Shown here piece by piece: positions 1 to 8,462 of a stretch of 64,000 nucleotides of DNA. The number at the start of each line of letters is the position of its first letter. The first letter of the stretch is position 1. The notes under the pieces were generated by a model, which worked only from the letters and a program-made list of their open reading frames with translations, did not search any database and was not told the origin of the DNA. Position numbers and translations under genes: made by a program. This DNA comes from Pseudanabaena galeata CCNP1313 (GTDB lineage: Bacteria; Cyanobacteriota; Cyanobacteriia; Pseudanabaenales; Pseudanabaenaceae), in contig NZ_CP112874.1 in assembly GCF_029910235.1 (NCBI RefSeq), positions 4,640,501 through 4,704,500 of the forward strand, given 5' to 3'.

Positions 1-751
1 GAGAATGAGCACTTAAATACTGCATATGCTCTTTCATCAAGTCGGGGCCAGTTGCACAGTTCAGTCCTAACACATCAATAGGGTAGGGTTCTAAAATGGT
101 TACTACTGCCGAAATATCGGAGCCAACTAGCATTGTGCCAGTAGTTTCCATCGTCACCGATACCATTACGGGAATTCGAGGTTTGCCCTGCTTAGCTACT
201 TTGGCAAAAAACTCTTCGATCGCATTTAACGCAACTTTAATTTGCAGTACATCCTGACAGGTTTCAACTAGTAGTAAATCTGCACCGCCATCATACAAAC
301 CTTCGATTTGTTCGATAAATGACTGCTTCATCGTATCAAAATCGATATGCAGCAAAGTTGGTAACTTGGTGGTTGGGCCGATCGAGCCAGCGACAAAACG
401 TGGTTTTTCAGGGGTCGAAAATTCGGCGGTGACGGACTTAGCTAATTCTGTAGCTTTTTTACTAAGTTCATAGGCGAGATGTCCGAGGTCATACTCATTC
501 AAGACGATTGATGTCCCGCCAAAGGTATCCGTCTCGATTACGTCTGCCCCTGCTGCCAAGAAATCCCGATGTACTTTGGCTACTGCTTCGGGTTTCGTCA
601 TCACCAGATACTCGTTGCAACCCTCATACTCTGCACCGCCAAAGTCTTCGGCGGTGAGGTTTTGCACTTGCAAGTTTGTACCCATCGCACCATCAAAAAC
701 AATTACGGGGCGATCGCTGCTGTGAAGACGTTCCAGAAACAGACTGGTCAT
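1..751 (-). CDS. metH: Methionine synthase MetH (cobalamin-dependent), N-terminal part
   Basis: About 250 N-terminal residues are present; the rest lies beyond base 1. The protein starts [12 protein letters not shown] and has the DGAMGTNLQ motif near residue 20, the VIETDTFGG segment and a GLNCATGP motif, whose Cys is one of the zinc ligands of the homocysteine-binding barrel. This is the homocysteine methyltransferase module, which passes a methyl group from methylcobalamin to homocysteine in the cytoplasm to make methionine. Start taken at the ATG ending at 751. The missing C-terminus (folate, cobalamin and activation modules) means a stand-alone homocysteine S-methyltransferase cannot be excluded, although cyanobacterial MetH begins this way. 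The next gene upstream on the same strand, a response regulator, is 100 bp away and is unlikely to be functionally linked. Confidence 0.88.
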   Translation of the reverse strand, partial: MTSLFLERLHSSDRPVIVFDGAMGTNLQVQNLTAEDFGGAEYEGCNEYLVMTKPEAVAKVHRDFLAAGADVIETDTFGGTSIVLNEYDLGHLAYELSKKATELAKSVTAEFSTPEKPRFVAGSIGPTTKLPTLLHIDFDTMKQSFIEQIEGLYDGGADLLLVETCQDVLQIKVALNAIEEFFAKVAKQGKPRIPVMVSVTMETTGTMLVGSDISAVVTILEPYPIDVLGLNCATGPDLMKEHMQYLSAHS

Positions 752-851
752 TTAATCTATACCCTAAGCTAACAAAGTGACTCTAGGTATTAATTTTAGC
801 AATATCTCTATGTTTTTTACCTATTTGCGCTTTTGTCTAACTCAGGCTTAC

Positions 852-1526
852 TTAGCTACGATTGAGTCGATAGCCCATACTGTGAACTGTCTCAATCAAA
901 TCTTCGTTAGCTCCTGCGGCTTTTAACTTTTGGCGGAGACTGCGAATATGCACTTTGACGGTATGCTCTTCTGGGGGTGATTCTAAAGACCAAACATGCT
1001 CAATCATCACACTGCGGCTCAAGACTCGCCGACCATTGCGTAGTAATAATTCCAAAAGGGCATACTCCTTTGGGGTTAAATGGATCGGATTTTCACCATA
1101 GCCTACTTCACAAGTACTAGGGTTGAGATGTAATTGCCCCCATGCCAAAATTGGTGATGCACTTAGGTTGCCTCGACGCAACGAAGCGCGAATTCGCGCA
1201 AAGAGTTTTTGTAAATCCACTGGCTTAACAATGTAGTCATCGGCTCCTACATCTAACCCGTTAATTTCATCATTGATCGTATCGCAGGCGGTGAGCATGA
1301 GGATAGGCAAGTTGAAACCGTGCGATCGCAAGCGATGGCAAAGACTTATACCATCTAATTCTGGCAACATCAGATCTAATATCATCAAATCGTAGTCTAG
1401 AGACTGAGCTTGATGCCACCCAGATTTTCCATCAGCAGCAATATCCACAACGTAGCGCTCGTCAGTTAACGCTTCTGCCAAGGTTTCGGCAAGGCGGATG
1501 TCATCTTCAACTAGAAGAATCCTCAT
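852..1526 (-). CDS. OmpR/PhoB-family response regulator
   Basis: A 224-residue two-domain regulator. The receiver starts MRILLVEDD, with the acidic pair (ED), the phospho-acceptor Asp in LMILDLMLPELDG, the Thr in MLTACD and the Lys in VKPVDL. A winged-helix effector follows (about residues 130-224) with LTPKEYALLELLLR and the recognition helix region EEHTVKVHIRSLRQKL, and ends in VHSMGYRL. It is expected to bind DNA when phosphorylated. I prefer the ATG at 1526 because the reading frame extends upstream only to a TTG at 1556, and the family normally begins M-x-I-L-L-V-E-D-D. No histidine kinase is adjacent on this strand. The sequence resembles the RppA/ManR group of cyanobacterial regulators, but I cannot choose among them. 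Confidence 0.9.
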   Translation of the reverse strand: MRILLVEDDIRLAETLAEALTDERYVVDIAADGKSGWHQAQSLDYDLMILDLMLPELDGISLCHRLRSHGFNLPILMLTACDTINDEINGLDVGADDYIVKPVDLQKLFARIRASLRRGNLSASPILAWGQLHLNPSTCEVGYGENPIHLTPKEYALLELLLRNGRRVLSRSVMIEHVWSLESPPEEHTVKVHIRSLRQKLKAAGANEDLIETVHSMGYRLNRS

Positions 1527-1835
1527 AGAATGGATTTTTTGGGGAGATGCGGTCAAACTTACCTGATTCTACAAAAATTTGTTACCAAAATACGATTCTA
1601 CCTAGATTAAGCAAATCGATTTATCACAAATTGAGGCTAGCCAATTCAAATAAATGTTACACAATATCAAGATTTATTACCTAGGAACAATCTTTCCGTT
1701 TTCTTTACAGTTTCCTAACCAGTTTCCTTACTTTTGATATGGGATTATCAAGGCTCATTGTGAGAAAGGCTTGTGAGAAGTCGCCATATTAATTAATTCA
1801 ACTCTTAATTCCACAAAATAATCAAAATAATATTT
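1527..1835. other. Divergent intergenic region, promoters for regulator and cpcL
   Basis: A 309-bp AT-rich stretch between the divergent response regulator and cpcL. It must hold both promoters. I see no clear operator, hairpin or small ORF. Confidence 0.4.
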
Positions 1836-2573
1836 ATGTCAATTCCTTTATTAGAATATAAACCCTTATCCCAAAATCAGCGCGTAGATGGTTTTGAAGT
1901 CGCAGGTGATGAGCAACCTCGGATTTATAGCACTGACAATTTGCTATCTGGCTTTGAGCTAGATCTCCTAATCAGTGCGGCTTATCGTCAAATCTGTAAT
2001 GAACAACAGATGTTAGCAAGCCACCGTCAAGTAAACCTAGAGTCTCAATTGCGATCGGGGCAAATTACGGTGAGGGGATTTATTCGCGGCTTAGTATTAT
2101 CTGACTCCTTCAGACGGTTAACCTTTGACTGCAATAATAACTATCGCTTTGCGGAGATTTGCATTCAGCGAATTCTGGGTCGTAATGTCTATAGTGATCG
2201 CGAAAAGATTGCTTGGTCGATTGTGATTGCCACCAAAGGCATCCAAGCTTTTGTGGATGAACTGCTCAATAGCGAAGAATATCTCAATAATTTTGGTGAT
2301 AGCATCGTTCCCTACCAACGTCGGCGGATCTTGCCTCAGCGCACTAAGGGCGATGTTACCTTTGCTCACATGACAAGGTATGGTGCGGACTATCGCGATC
2401 GCTTGCCGAAACAAGTCTTTAAAGGCAATAGAGGCGCTGCTAGATTGGATTATCTGCGTTGGGATTGGCAAAAGACCCCCCCCGCAATTATCGGCAAGAT
2501 CGGCGCAGGGATTACCTATGCTGGGGCTGGGTTTGTTGGTTTACTGATAATAGCAGTTTTACTTGGGTTGTAG
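1836..2573 (+). CDS. cpcL: Phycobilisome rod linker with C-terminal membrane helix (CpcL, formerly CpcG2)
   Basis: A 245-residue protein with a phycobilisome linker domain at about residues 20-190, beginning [14 protein letters not shown] as in CpcG rod-core linkers. The last 27 residues (219-245) are strongly hydrophobic ([19 protein letters not shown]) and end the protein, which is the hallmark separating CpcL from CpcG1. In studied cyanobacteria CpcL holds core-less phycocyanin rods at the thylakoid membrane near photosystem I/NDH-1. The length matches the family. The gene stands alone, with its own terminator hairpin 24 bp downstream, consistent with its usual location outside the cpc operon. 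Confidence 0.9.
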   Translation: MSIPLLEYKPLSQNQRVDGFEVAGDEQPRIYSTDNLLSGFELDLLISAAYRQICNEQQMLASHRQVNLESQLRSGQITVRGFIRGLVLSDSFRRLTFDCNNNYRFAEICIQRILGRNVYSDREKIAWSIVIATKGIQAFVDELLNSEEYLNNFGDSIVPYQRRRILPQRTKGDVTFAHMTRYGADYRDRLPKQVFKGNRGAARLDYLRWDWQKTPPAIIGKIGAGITYAGAGFVGLLIIAVLLGL

Positions 2574-2596
2574 ACCTTATAATCTTAAATAATCCT

Positions 2597-2625
2597 AAAA
2601 AAGCCTTGCGTTGCAAGGCTTTTTT
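2597..2625 (+). terminator. Intrinsic terminator after cpcL
   Basis: A near-perfect hairpin (AAAAAGCCTTGC / GCAAGGCTTTTT around a short loop) starting 24 bp after the cpcL stop and ending in a T-run. Confidence 0.8.
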
Positions 2626-2687
2626 AACACTATTTGTGTTTAAGTTAGCGCGTTTGCACTACATCCTTAATTGGGATAGTTGAAAGT

Positions 2688-5327
2688 ATGACCAGTTTGT
2701 ATGCGATTGGAATTTGCCTTAACTTTCTGCTTGTGTTGATCAGTTATTTCTTCTGGAGCAAAGAGGAGATTCGCCGTCGTCAAACAGAAAAATTATTACG
2801 CAAGCAAAGCGATCGCGAAAGACTAGTTACGCAAATTGCCCATCAAATTCGCCAGTCCCTCAATCTCGATCAAGTTCTCGCCACAACCGTTAAAGAAGTT
2901 CAACTATTTCTGCAAGCCGATCGCGTCTTAATCTATCGTCTCTGGGACGATGGCACTGGTAGCGCCATTCATGAAACTGTTTTATCGCCCTATCCCAGCA
3001 TTTTAGGGCAGGTATTTCCCGAAGAAGTTTTTCCTAAGCAATATCATCAGGCCTACTCCTTGGGCAAAGCTCGCTCTATTGGCAATATCGAACAGGCTGA
3101 TATAGAGTCCTGTCTAGCGGATTTTGTGAAGCAATTTGGAGTTCAAGCAAAGTTAGTCGTACCAATCATTCAGGAAAATCGTCAAAGCGATCATTCACAA
3201 AACTCACAGCCCTATCTTTGGGGTCTTTTGATTGCCCATCAATGCGATCTCCCCCGTCAATGGGAAAATTGGGAAGTGGAACTAATGAAGCAACTCGCCA
3301 CCCAAGTTGCGATCGCCATTCAACAATCAGAACTTTATCGGCAATTACAACATCTCAATACGCAACTAGAAGAGCGTGTCCAACAGCGTACCACTGAACT
3401 TGCCACGGTTAATGTGTCCCTAAGAGCAGAAATTTCTGAGCGTCAGCGTACTGAAATCGCTCTACGCCATACCAATGAAACATTACAAGCCCTTGTCAGT
3501 GCTTCCCCTCGTGCAATTTTTATGCTGGATTTAGAAGGGAAGGTTAAGATCTGGAATCCAACGGCTGAACAAATGTTTGGGTGGACAGAAGCAGAAGTGA
3601 TCGATCGCCCTAGTCCAATTCTATTAGACGATCGACTAGAAGATTTGACAACTCTGCAAAGTAGTCTGCTGCAAGGTAAAACCTATACTAGAGTAGAAAT
3701 GACTCGTCAAAGAAAGGACGGATCGGCGATCGATATTGTCTTCTCAGCAGCACCTCTACTCGATAACAATGGACAAATCAATGGTATCGTGGCGGTGATC
3801 GCCGACATCACGGAACAAAAACTGCAAGCTGCACAAGTGCGTTTACTTCAATCGGTTGTAGTCAATACCAATGATGCGATCATCGTCACTGAAGCGGAAC
3901 CAACTAAGGGGCTAGGACATCGGATTATCTATGTAAATGAAGCATTTACAAGTATTACTGGCTATCAACCCCACGAAGTATTAGGACAAACCCCAAGGAT
4001 TTTGCAAGGTGTCAAGACCGATCGCGCAGAACTACAGAAAGTCCGTCAAGCTCTATCCGCTTGGGAATCCGTCACAGTTGAAGTAATCAACTATCGCAAA
4101 GATGGTTCAGAATTTTGGAACGAGTTTAGTTTAGTGCCTGTGGCTGATGCTAAGGGTTGGTATACCCATTGGATTGCGGTGCAACGCGATACAACTGAGC
4201 GCAAAAAAGTCGAGCAGGCGCTGCGCCAAAGTGAAGAACGCTTCCGATCGCTAATCGAAAATGCCTTAGATATCATCATGATTTTGGAGATTAATGGCAC
4301 AATCAGTTATGTTAGTCCGTCGGTTGTCAAGGTTTTGGGTTATGGTGTTACCGACCTCGTGGGCGCAAATATACAGGGATTTATCCATACCGATGATTGG
4401 GCGATCGCAATCGATCACTTGACTAATATCGCATCACAGGAATTACAAATTCCCATTGAATTTCGCCATCGGCACCAAGATGGAACTTGGCGAATTCTGG
4501 AAGCTATTAGTCAGCCCTTTGTCGATAGCACCGATGTCATGCAGATGATGGTGAATGCTCGCGATATCACCGAACGAAAACGTCTAGATGAAATTCGGCT
4601 TGCCTTGGAACGAGAAAAGGAACTAAGCGCCTTAAAAACAAGATTTTTCTCAATGGCTTCCCATGAGTTTCGCACGCCGTTAAGTACAGCATTAGCAGCA
4701 GCGCAAGTTCTCGAAAATTCTCAGCAGGAATGGGACAATACGGAAAAGCGATTACGCAATTTACATCGGATTCAAGATGCGGTGAGGAATATGGTGCAGT
4801 TGCTAGATGATATTTTGACCATCAATCGCGCTGAAACGGGTAAACTCGCCTTTAATCCTAAACCCATCGCCCTAGAAGCATATTGCCGTCATTTTATCGA
4901 GGAAATGCAACTCAATGCGGGCAATCAACACCAGCTTACGTTTAGTTGTCATGGTAAATCGCAGCACGTATGTCTGGACGAAAAATTATTGCGATCGATG
5001 CTCTCTAACTTACTTTCCAATGCGATTAAATATTCGCCGCAGGGTGGCAATATTTCTCTTTCTCTAGAGTTTGGATTAGAATATTTCATGATCAAAGTTC
5101 AAGATCAAGGTATTGGGATTTTATGGGAAGATCAAAAGCAATTGTTTGAGCCGTTTCATCGGGGTAAAAATGTCAAGGCAATCTCTGGAACTGGATTAGG
5201 TTTAGTTGTTGTCAAAAAATGTGTGGACTTACATCATGGAAATATTACAATCCATAGCGGTGAAGGATTAGGAACAACTTGTATAATTACAATTCCACTA
5301 GGAATGATTGCTTTGGAAATTAAGTAG
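2688..5327 (+). CDS. Membrane-anchored GAF/PAS histidine kinase, possible bilin-binding photoreceptor
   Basis: An 879-residue sensor kinase. Residues 4-23 form one membrane helix. A phytochrome-like GAF domain spans about 45-215 (DRVLIYRLWDDGTG, LVVPII, LWGLLIAHQC), followed by a coiled coil, then three PAS domains (about 265-380, 385-505 and 515-630). The kinase core has the H-box FSMASHEFRTP with phospho-acceptor H659, the N-box around N774/N778, and the G-boxes DQGIG and GTGLGL. In the GAF domain C142 lies where cyanobacteriochromes attach bilin (C-x8-F-x-V-x-A-x-LVVP), but the usual following His is Leu. The second PAS resembles a LOV core (RILQG) but lacks the flavin Cys, so it should not be flavin-photoactive. 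No receiver domain is fused and no response regulator is adjacent downstream. Kinase role certain; chromophore binding is inference. Confidence 0.88.
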   Translation: MTSLYAIGICLNFLLVLISYFFWSKEEIRRRQTEKLLRKQSDRERLVTQIAHQIRQSLNLDQVLATTVKEVQLFLQADRVLIYRLWDDGTGSAIHETVLSPYPSILGQVFPEEVFPKQYHQAYSLGKARSIGNIEQADIESCLADFVKQFGVQAKLVVPIIQENRQSDHSQNSQPYLWGLLIAHQCDLPRQWENWEVELMKQLATQVAIAIQQSELYRQLQHLNTQLEERVQQRTTELATVNVSLRAEISERQRTEIALRHTNETLQALVSASPRAIFMLDLEGKVKIWNPTAEQMFGWTEAEVIDRPSPILLDDRLEDLTTLQSSLLQGKTYTRVEMTRQRKDGSAIDIVFSAAPLLDNNGQINGIVAVIADITEQKLQAAQVRLLQSVVVNTNDAIIVTEAEPTKGLGHRIIYVNEAFTSITGYQPHEVLGQTPRILQGVKTDRAELQKVRQALSAWESVTVEVINYRKDGSEFWNEFSLVPVADAKGWYTHWIAVQRDTTERKKVEQALRQSEERFRSLIENALDIIMILEINGTISYVSPSVVKVLGYGVTDLVGANIQGFIHTDDWAIAIDHLTNIASQELQIPIEFRHRHQDGTWRILEAISQPFVDSTDVMQMMVNARDITERKRLDEIRLALEREKELSALKTRFFSMASHEFRTPLSTALAAAQVLENSQQEWDNTEKRLRNLHRIQDAVRNMVQLLDDILTINRAETGKLAFNPKPIALEAYCRHFIEEMQLNAGNQHQLTFSCHGKSQHVCLDEKLLRSMLSNLLSNAIKYSPQGGNISLSLEFGLEYFMIKVQDQGIGILWEDQKQLFEPFHRGKNVKAISGTGLGLVVVKKCVDLHHGNITIHSGEGLGTTCIITIPLGMIALEIK

Positions 5328-5345
5328 ATGGACATAAAGCAACTG

Positions 5346-5442
5346 CCGAGCAAACGAGCTACAAGAAAAACTTAGAAAGCGTTGCAAAGCAACGCTTTCT
5401 AAGTTTTTCTTGGCTTAGGCTTGAGCGCAAAGCGCTGTAAAA
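5346..5442. repeat. Hairpin element family A, copy 1
   Basis: A perfect 24-bp stem (5362-5412) around an AAA loop, preceded by GAGCAAACGAG and followed by GAGCGCAAAGCGCTGTAA. The same flanks surround stems of different sequence at five other places in this window. It may also terminate the kinase transcript. Confidence 0.8.
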
Positions 5443-5472
5443 GCTAGGCATAAACTAAAAACCAGAGGCTGT

Positions 5473-5655
5473 TTAAAAGCCTTCATTGCGGGAGTTTTTA
5501 CAAGCTAAATATAGGATAGAGTCCTCTAATTCGGTGGAATTATTTTGAAATAAAAGTTGTAGAAAGCCTTGTCGGATTTCTAATGGTAAGGTTTGAAATA
5601 GGCTATAAAAACCTGTGCTAGTTTGCAAAGATTCTGTAATTTCTGCTTGACTCAC
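5473..5655 (-). CDS. Small hypothetical protein
   Basis: A 60-codon frame with a GTG start, preceded by GGAA about 13 bases upstream. The product is acidic to neutral with no membrane segment and is rich in Leu and Gln (QTLPLEIRQGFLQLLFQ). I do not recognise the family. It lies between a hairpin element and the REP/RAYT locus, so it could be a chance or decayed frame. Moderate doubt. Confidence 0.35.
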   Translation of the reverse strand: MSQAEITESLQTSTGFYSLFQTLPLEIRQGFLQLLFQNNSTELEDSILYLACKNSRNEGF

Positions 5656-5748
5656 AATATTTGTTTCCTTGTCTATACATCCCTATACAAATTATATAGC
5701 CATTAATCTTTCTGAGAAAATCAGCGATCGCTATACAAATCAAATCAC

Positions 5749-5826
5749 GTAGGGTGTGTTAGCGTAGCGTAACGCACTCAAACATTTAGCATTTAAGGTG
5801 CGTTACATTTCATTAACGCACCCTAC
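5749..5826. repeat. REP-like palindrome, left of RAYT
   Basis: Begins GTAGGGTGTGTTAGCG and ends CATTAACGCACCCTAC, so the ends pair; an inner TAACGCAC/GTGCGTTA pair lies within. A second copy in the same orientation lies right of the transposase (6405-6516). Arrangement typical of REPtrons. Confidence 0.85.
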
Positions 5827-5844
5827 TCGATTTGATTAAAGGTG

Positions 5845-6396
5845 ATGTCAAATTATCGAAGACCAGCAATTACAGGCGGAACTTATTTTATTACCCAAGT
5901 TACCTATCAGAGAATTCCTTGGCTTTGTAGTGATTTGGGGCGTAAAGCGTTGCGAGAGGCGATCGCTAAAGTTCGCGAGAAATATCCATTTGAAATAAAT
6001 GCTTTTGTTCTATTGCCTGAGCATTTCCACTGTTTGTGGACTTTACCCGAAGGGGATAAGGATTTTTCGGTGAGATTACGATTAATCAAAACTTACGTCA
6101 CCAAGCACTATGGCGAGCAATTAGGAATTAATGCAGAAGTTTCGCGATCGCGACAAAAACGACAAGAAAAGAATCTATGGCAGCGTCGTTTTTGGGAGCA
6201 TCTAATCCGAGATGAGCGAGATTATGCGCTACATTGCGATTATATTCATTACAATCCTGTAAGACATGGATTATGTGTAAAAGCTGAAGATTGGCAATTT
6301 TCCAGCATTCATCGTTTTATTGCACAGGGTCAATATCCACCCGATTGGGGAGTCACAGAAATCCCAGAAAAGCCCCAAGACATTTGGGACGAATAA
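5845..6396 (+). CDS. REP-associated tyrosine transposase (RAYT, IS200-like Y1)
   Basis: A 183-residue Y1-type single-strand transposase of the domesticated RAYT group. The HUH motif is H60-F-H62 (LLPEHFHCLW) and the candidate catalytic Tyr lies in the DYIHYNPVRHGL box (about residues 132-143); the WQRRFWEHLIRDERD segment between them is typical of RAYTs. I take the ATG at 5845, not the GTG directly before it, since AAAGGTG precedes it. In the family the enzyme nicks REP hairpins through a 5'-phosphotyrosine. The matching palindromes on both sides (5749-5826, 6405-6516) are the expected substrate and make this a complete REPtron. No damage seen. Confidence 0.92.
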   Translation: MSNYRRPAITGGTYFITQVTYQRIPWLCSDLGRKALREAIAKVREKYPFEINAFVLLPEHFHCLWTLPEGDKDFSVRLRLIKTYVTKHYGEQLGINAEVSRSRQKRQEKNLWQRRFWEHLIRDERDYALHCDYIHYNPVRHGLCVKAEDWQFSSIHRFIAQGQYPPDWGVTEIPEKPQDIWDE

Positions 6397-6404
6397 CCAT
6401 TCCC

Positions 6405-6516
6405 GTAGCGTGTGTTAGCGAAGCGTAACGCACAAACATTTGTTATGTAAAAGTTAGGAAAAGGTTCATTTAATTGACATTAAAAGGGTGCGTTACATTT
6501 CATTAACGCACCCTAC
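6405..6516. repeat. REP-like palindrome, right of RAYT
   Basis: Begins GTAGCGTGTGTTAGCG and ends CATTAACGCACCCTAC, the same unit and orientation as the left copy but with a longer middle (112 versus 78 bp). It ends 17 bp before the convergent HNH gene. Confidence 0.85.
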
Positions 6517-6533
6517 GCGATCGCACTACAAAG

Positions 6534-7526
6534 TTACTTGCTATTCAAAATTGATTGTAAATCTGATATTGAGCGCCAAGGTCTTTTTCTGTGAAGCATC
6601 CTGTGACAATTCGAGCATACTAAAGCTATATCTTCAACTTTAGTTTCTACTTCTCCTGTGATTTCTGATAAAGGTTTAGTATGATGCGCTTCTATAAAAT
6701 CTTCTCCTATAGCGCCGTATACCTTCGAGAAAGAGAAACCGCAGACTGAGCAGCATAGCAAAGGATCGCGATCTTTCGCCTTCTTTTTTGCCAAATCGAT
6801 TACAGCCTTATTTCTTTCTTTTGACCTGTGTAATTGATAAACTTCTTTTCCTTCAGGGAACACTAGTTCATCGTCTTCTTCCTTAAAGGAAGTAGGAGGA
6901 GGTACTACACTATCAAAATTTTCAACTAGATGATCGGGAGAAATTACCTTCACTATTGCTTTAGGTAAGTCTGCGTATTTCACACTCCATATATAGTCAT
7001 TGTTTTGAAGAATCCAGTTTAAAACCTTACGAGGCTGAGAAGTGCCAGTTTTCGGCAAATCAACACCTAGACTGCTCAAGATTCTATTAGCCTCAACCCC
7101 AGTCATAGATAGGTTGTCAATACAAGGAATCAACTTTCGGCTACTTACATTAACGATAACTTTTATATCTCGTGTTCTATATCGTCGTAAGAAACTATAT
7201 TCATAGCCAAACTTAGCAAGATGTGAATTCACACCAAATTTACGCTTTACTTCTTTGTCTCCTTCCACTGTAAGTTGATAATGACCTTCTCCAACTCCCT
7301 GCCAAAAGTTGCTTTTCTCTACCACTGTTTGCAATGATTCATCACTTTTGTTTGCTACGTGTGACTGAATAAAGGAAAATAGAGCTAAACGATGAACAGT
7401 ACTATTTGCTTCAACGCCGTGCAACCATGCGGCATATAAGAGCATTTCCTCGTTACTCATATTTTTAGGAACGCCACTTTGCGGAGATGCTTCTCCCTGA
7501 AGCAGTGGAAGATCAAACAAGTTCAT
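6534..7526 (-). CDS. HNH endonuclease with uncharacterised N-terminal region
   Basis: A 330-residue protein. The C-terminal 80 residues form an HNH/McrA-like nuclease: zinc pairs C259-x2-C262 and C304-x2-C307, the metal/catalytic segment EAHHTKPLSE (about 279-288) and the SNCHRMLH end. The first 240 residues contain no motif I can name; they may recognise DNA or a modified base, as in McrA-type modification-dependent enzymes, but this is inference. The start ATG at 7526 has a good ribosome site (GGGGAAAG). It is the last of three nuclease-like genes on this strand (6.5-9.2 kb), 198 bp after its neighbour. The protein appears intact. Confidence 0.82.
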   Translation of the reverse strand: MNLFDLPLLQGEASPQSGVPKNMSNEEMLLYAAWLHGVEANSTVHRLALFSFIQSHVANKSDESLQTVVEKSNFWQGVGEGHYQLTVEGDKEVKRKFGVNSHLAKFGYEYSFLRRYRTRDIKVIVNVSSRKLIPCIDNLSMTGVEANRILSSLGVDLPKTGTSQPRKVLNWILQNNDYIWSVKYADLPKAIVKVISPDHLVENFDSVVPPPTSFKEEDDELVFPEGKEVYQLHRSKERNKAVIDLAKKKAKDRDPLLCCSVCGFSFSKVYGAIGEDFIEAHHTKPLSEITGEVETKVEDIALVCSNCHRMLHRKRPWRSISDLQSILNSK

Positions 7527-7724
7527 AAGTCTTTCCCCAAATGTAATTTGTCGAAATCGCTCCTAGAGTATACCATTCAATGATTTTGAATTTATTTCCT
7601 TGTTTACATTTGGATCTGGCTAAGGGACGAGCGGGAAAATAAAGTACCACTAACTTAACGAAACCTCAGATTTCCAGATTTACTTTTTTGGTACATTATT
7701 AAATCGCTCGTCCCTAACGACTTC

Positions 7725-8414
7725 TTAGATCTTCCACATTGCAATTAATTCATTAACAAGCATTTGCAATTGTTTTGTAGGTTCATCAAGATTAGGCAGT
7801 TGATAGCCGTGTATGAGGCGATTGCGTACAGTTTGAATTACTCTCACTTGATCAAACTGCTCCATCGAAAGCTCACCTTGAGAATATAAATGATTAATCA
7901 AAGAGCTAGCAGGAAAACGTTCTATCGGAATTGCAACTTGCTTAGCTTGACGACGCATAGCCGCTTCCAAAATCCCCCATAAACATAAAAAAGCTACTTC
8001 CACTTCTCCGATCGCTAAAAACTTTTGAGCCTGTTTTTGGCGTTGCAACATTTGATCCCAAGTCATTAACTCACTATCATTTTTGGGATCTTCCGAAGAG
8101 ACATCTTCTCCAGTGATCAATAAAAATCTCCAACCGTGATGCTGAGCTACTATTTCGGCAATTTCTCGATAGCGATCGACTGAGATTTTAGCAATTGAGT
8201 TTTTAAGTTCGATTATGCAACCTTCATTCGACCCCTTTCTCGCAATAAGATCTGGACAATAATTTTCCAAGTCAAAAGGAATCAGGGATTTAGAAGGCTC
8301 AATTACAACTTCAAATCCTTGTAATCTATATTTTTCTGCGATTCCTTGCAATCTATTTGTTCCTAAAACTTTAGCGTCTAAACCCTTTTCAGCTAATTGA
8401 GAATCAACAGTCAT
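7725..8414 (-). CDS. PD-(D/E)XK nuclease-like protein with HEPN-like C-terminus
   Basis: A 229-residue protein. Residues about 15-105 look like a PD-(D/E)XK fold: D55 in CPDLIARKG and E69-L-K71 in CIIELKNS, similar to the small REase_AHJR-like group. The C-terminal half is helical and holds VRNRLIHGY, which fits the R-x4-H signature of HEPN domains (R197, H202). In HEPN ribonucleases this Arg/His pair cuts RNA, but non-catalytic HEPN proteins also occur. The gene starts 48 bp after the HTH-Mrr gene and is very likely co-transcribed with it. A fused DNA nuclease and HEPN in one small protein suggests defence or abortive infection; the function is inferred. Confidence 0.6.
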   Translation of the reverse strand: MTVDSQLAEKGLDAKVLGTNRLQGIAEKYRLQGFEVVIEPSKSLIPFDLENYCPDLIARKGSNEGCIIELKNSIAKISVDRYREIAEIVAQHHGWRFLLITGEDVSSEDPKNDSELMTWDQMLQRQKQAQKFLAIGEVEVAFLCLWGILEAAMRRQAKQVAIPIERFPASSLINHLYSQGELSMEQFDQVRVIQTVRNRLIHGYQLPNLDEPTKQLQMLVNELIAMWKI

Positions 8415-8462
8415 AGGTAGTCCTCCAAATAATCACACTACGAAATTGGCGATCGCTACAAT

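Noticed and set aside
3900-4200. Second PAS of the kinase as a flavin-binding LOV domain
   Set aside because: It has the RILQG context but the required Cys is replaced (GQTPRILQG), so no flavin adduct can form.
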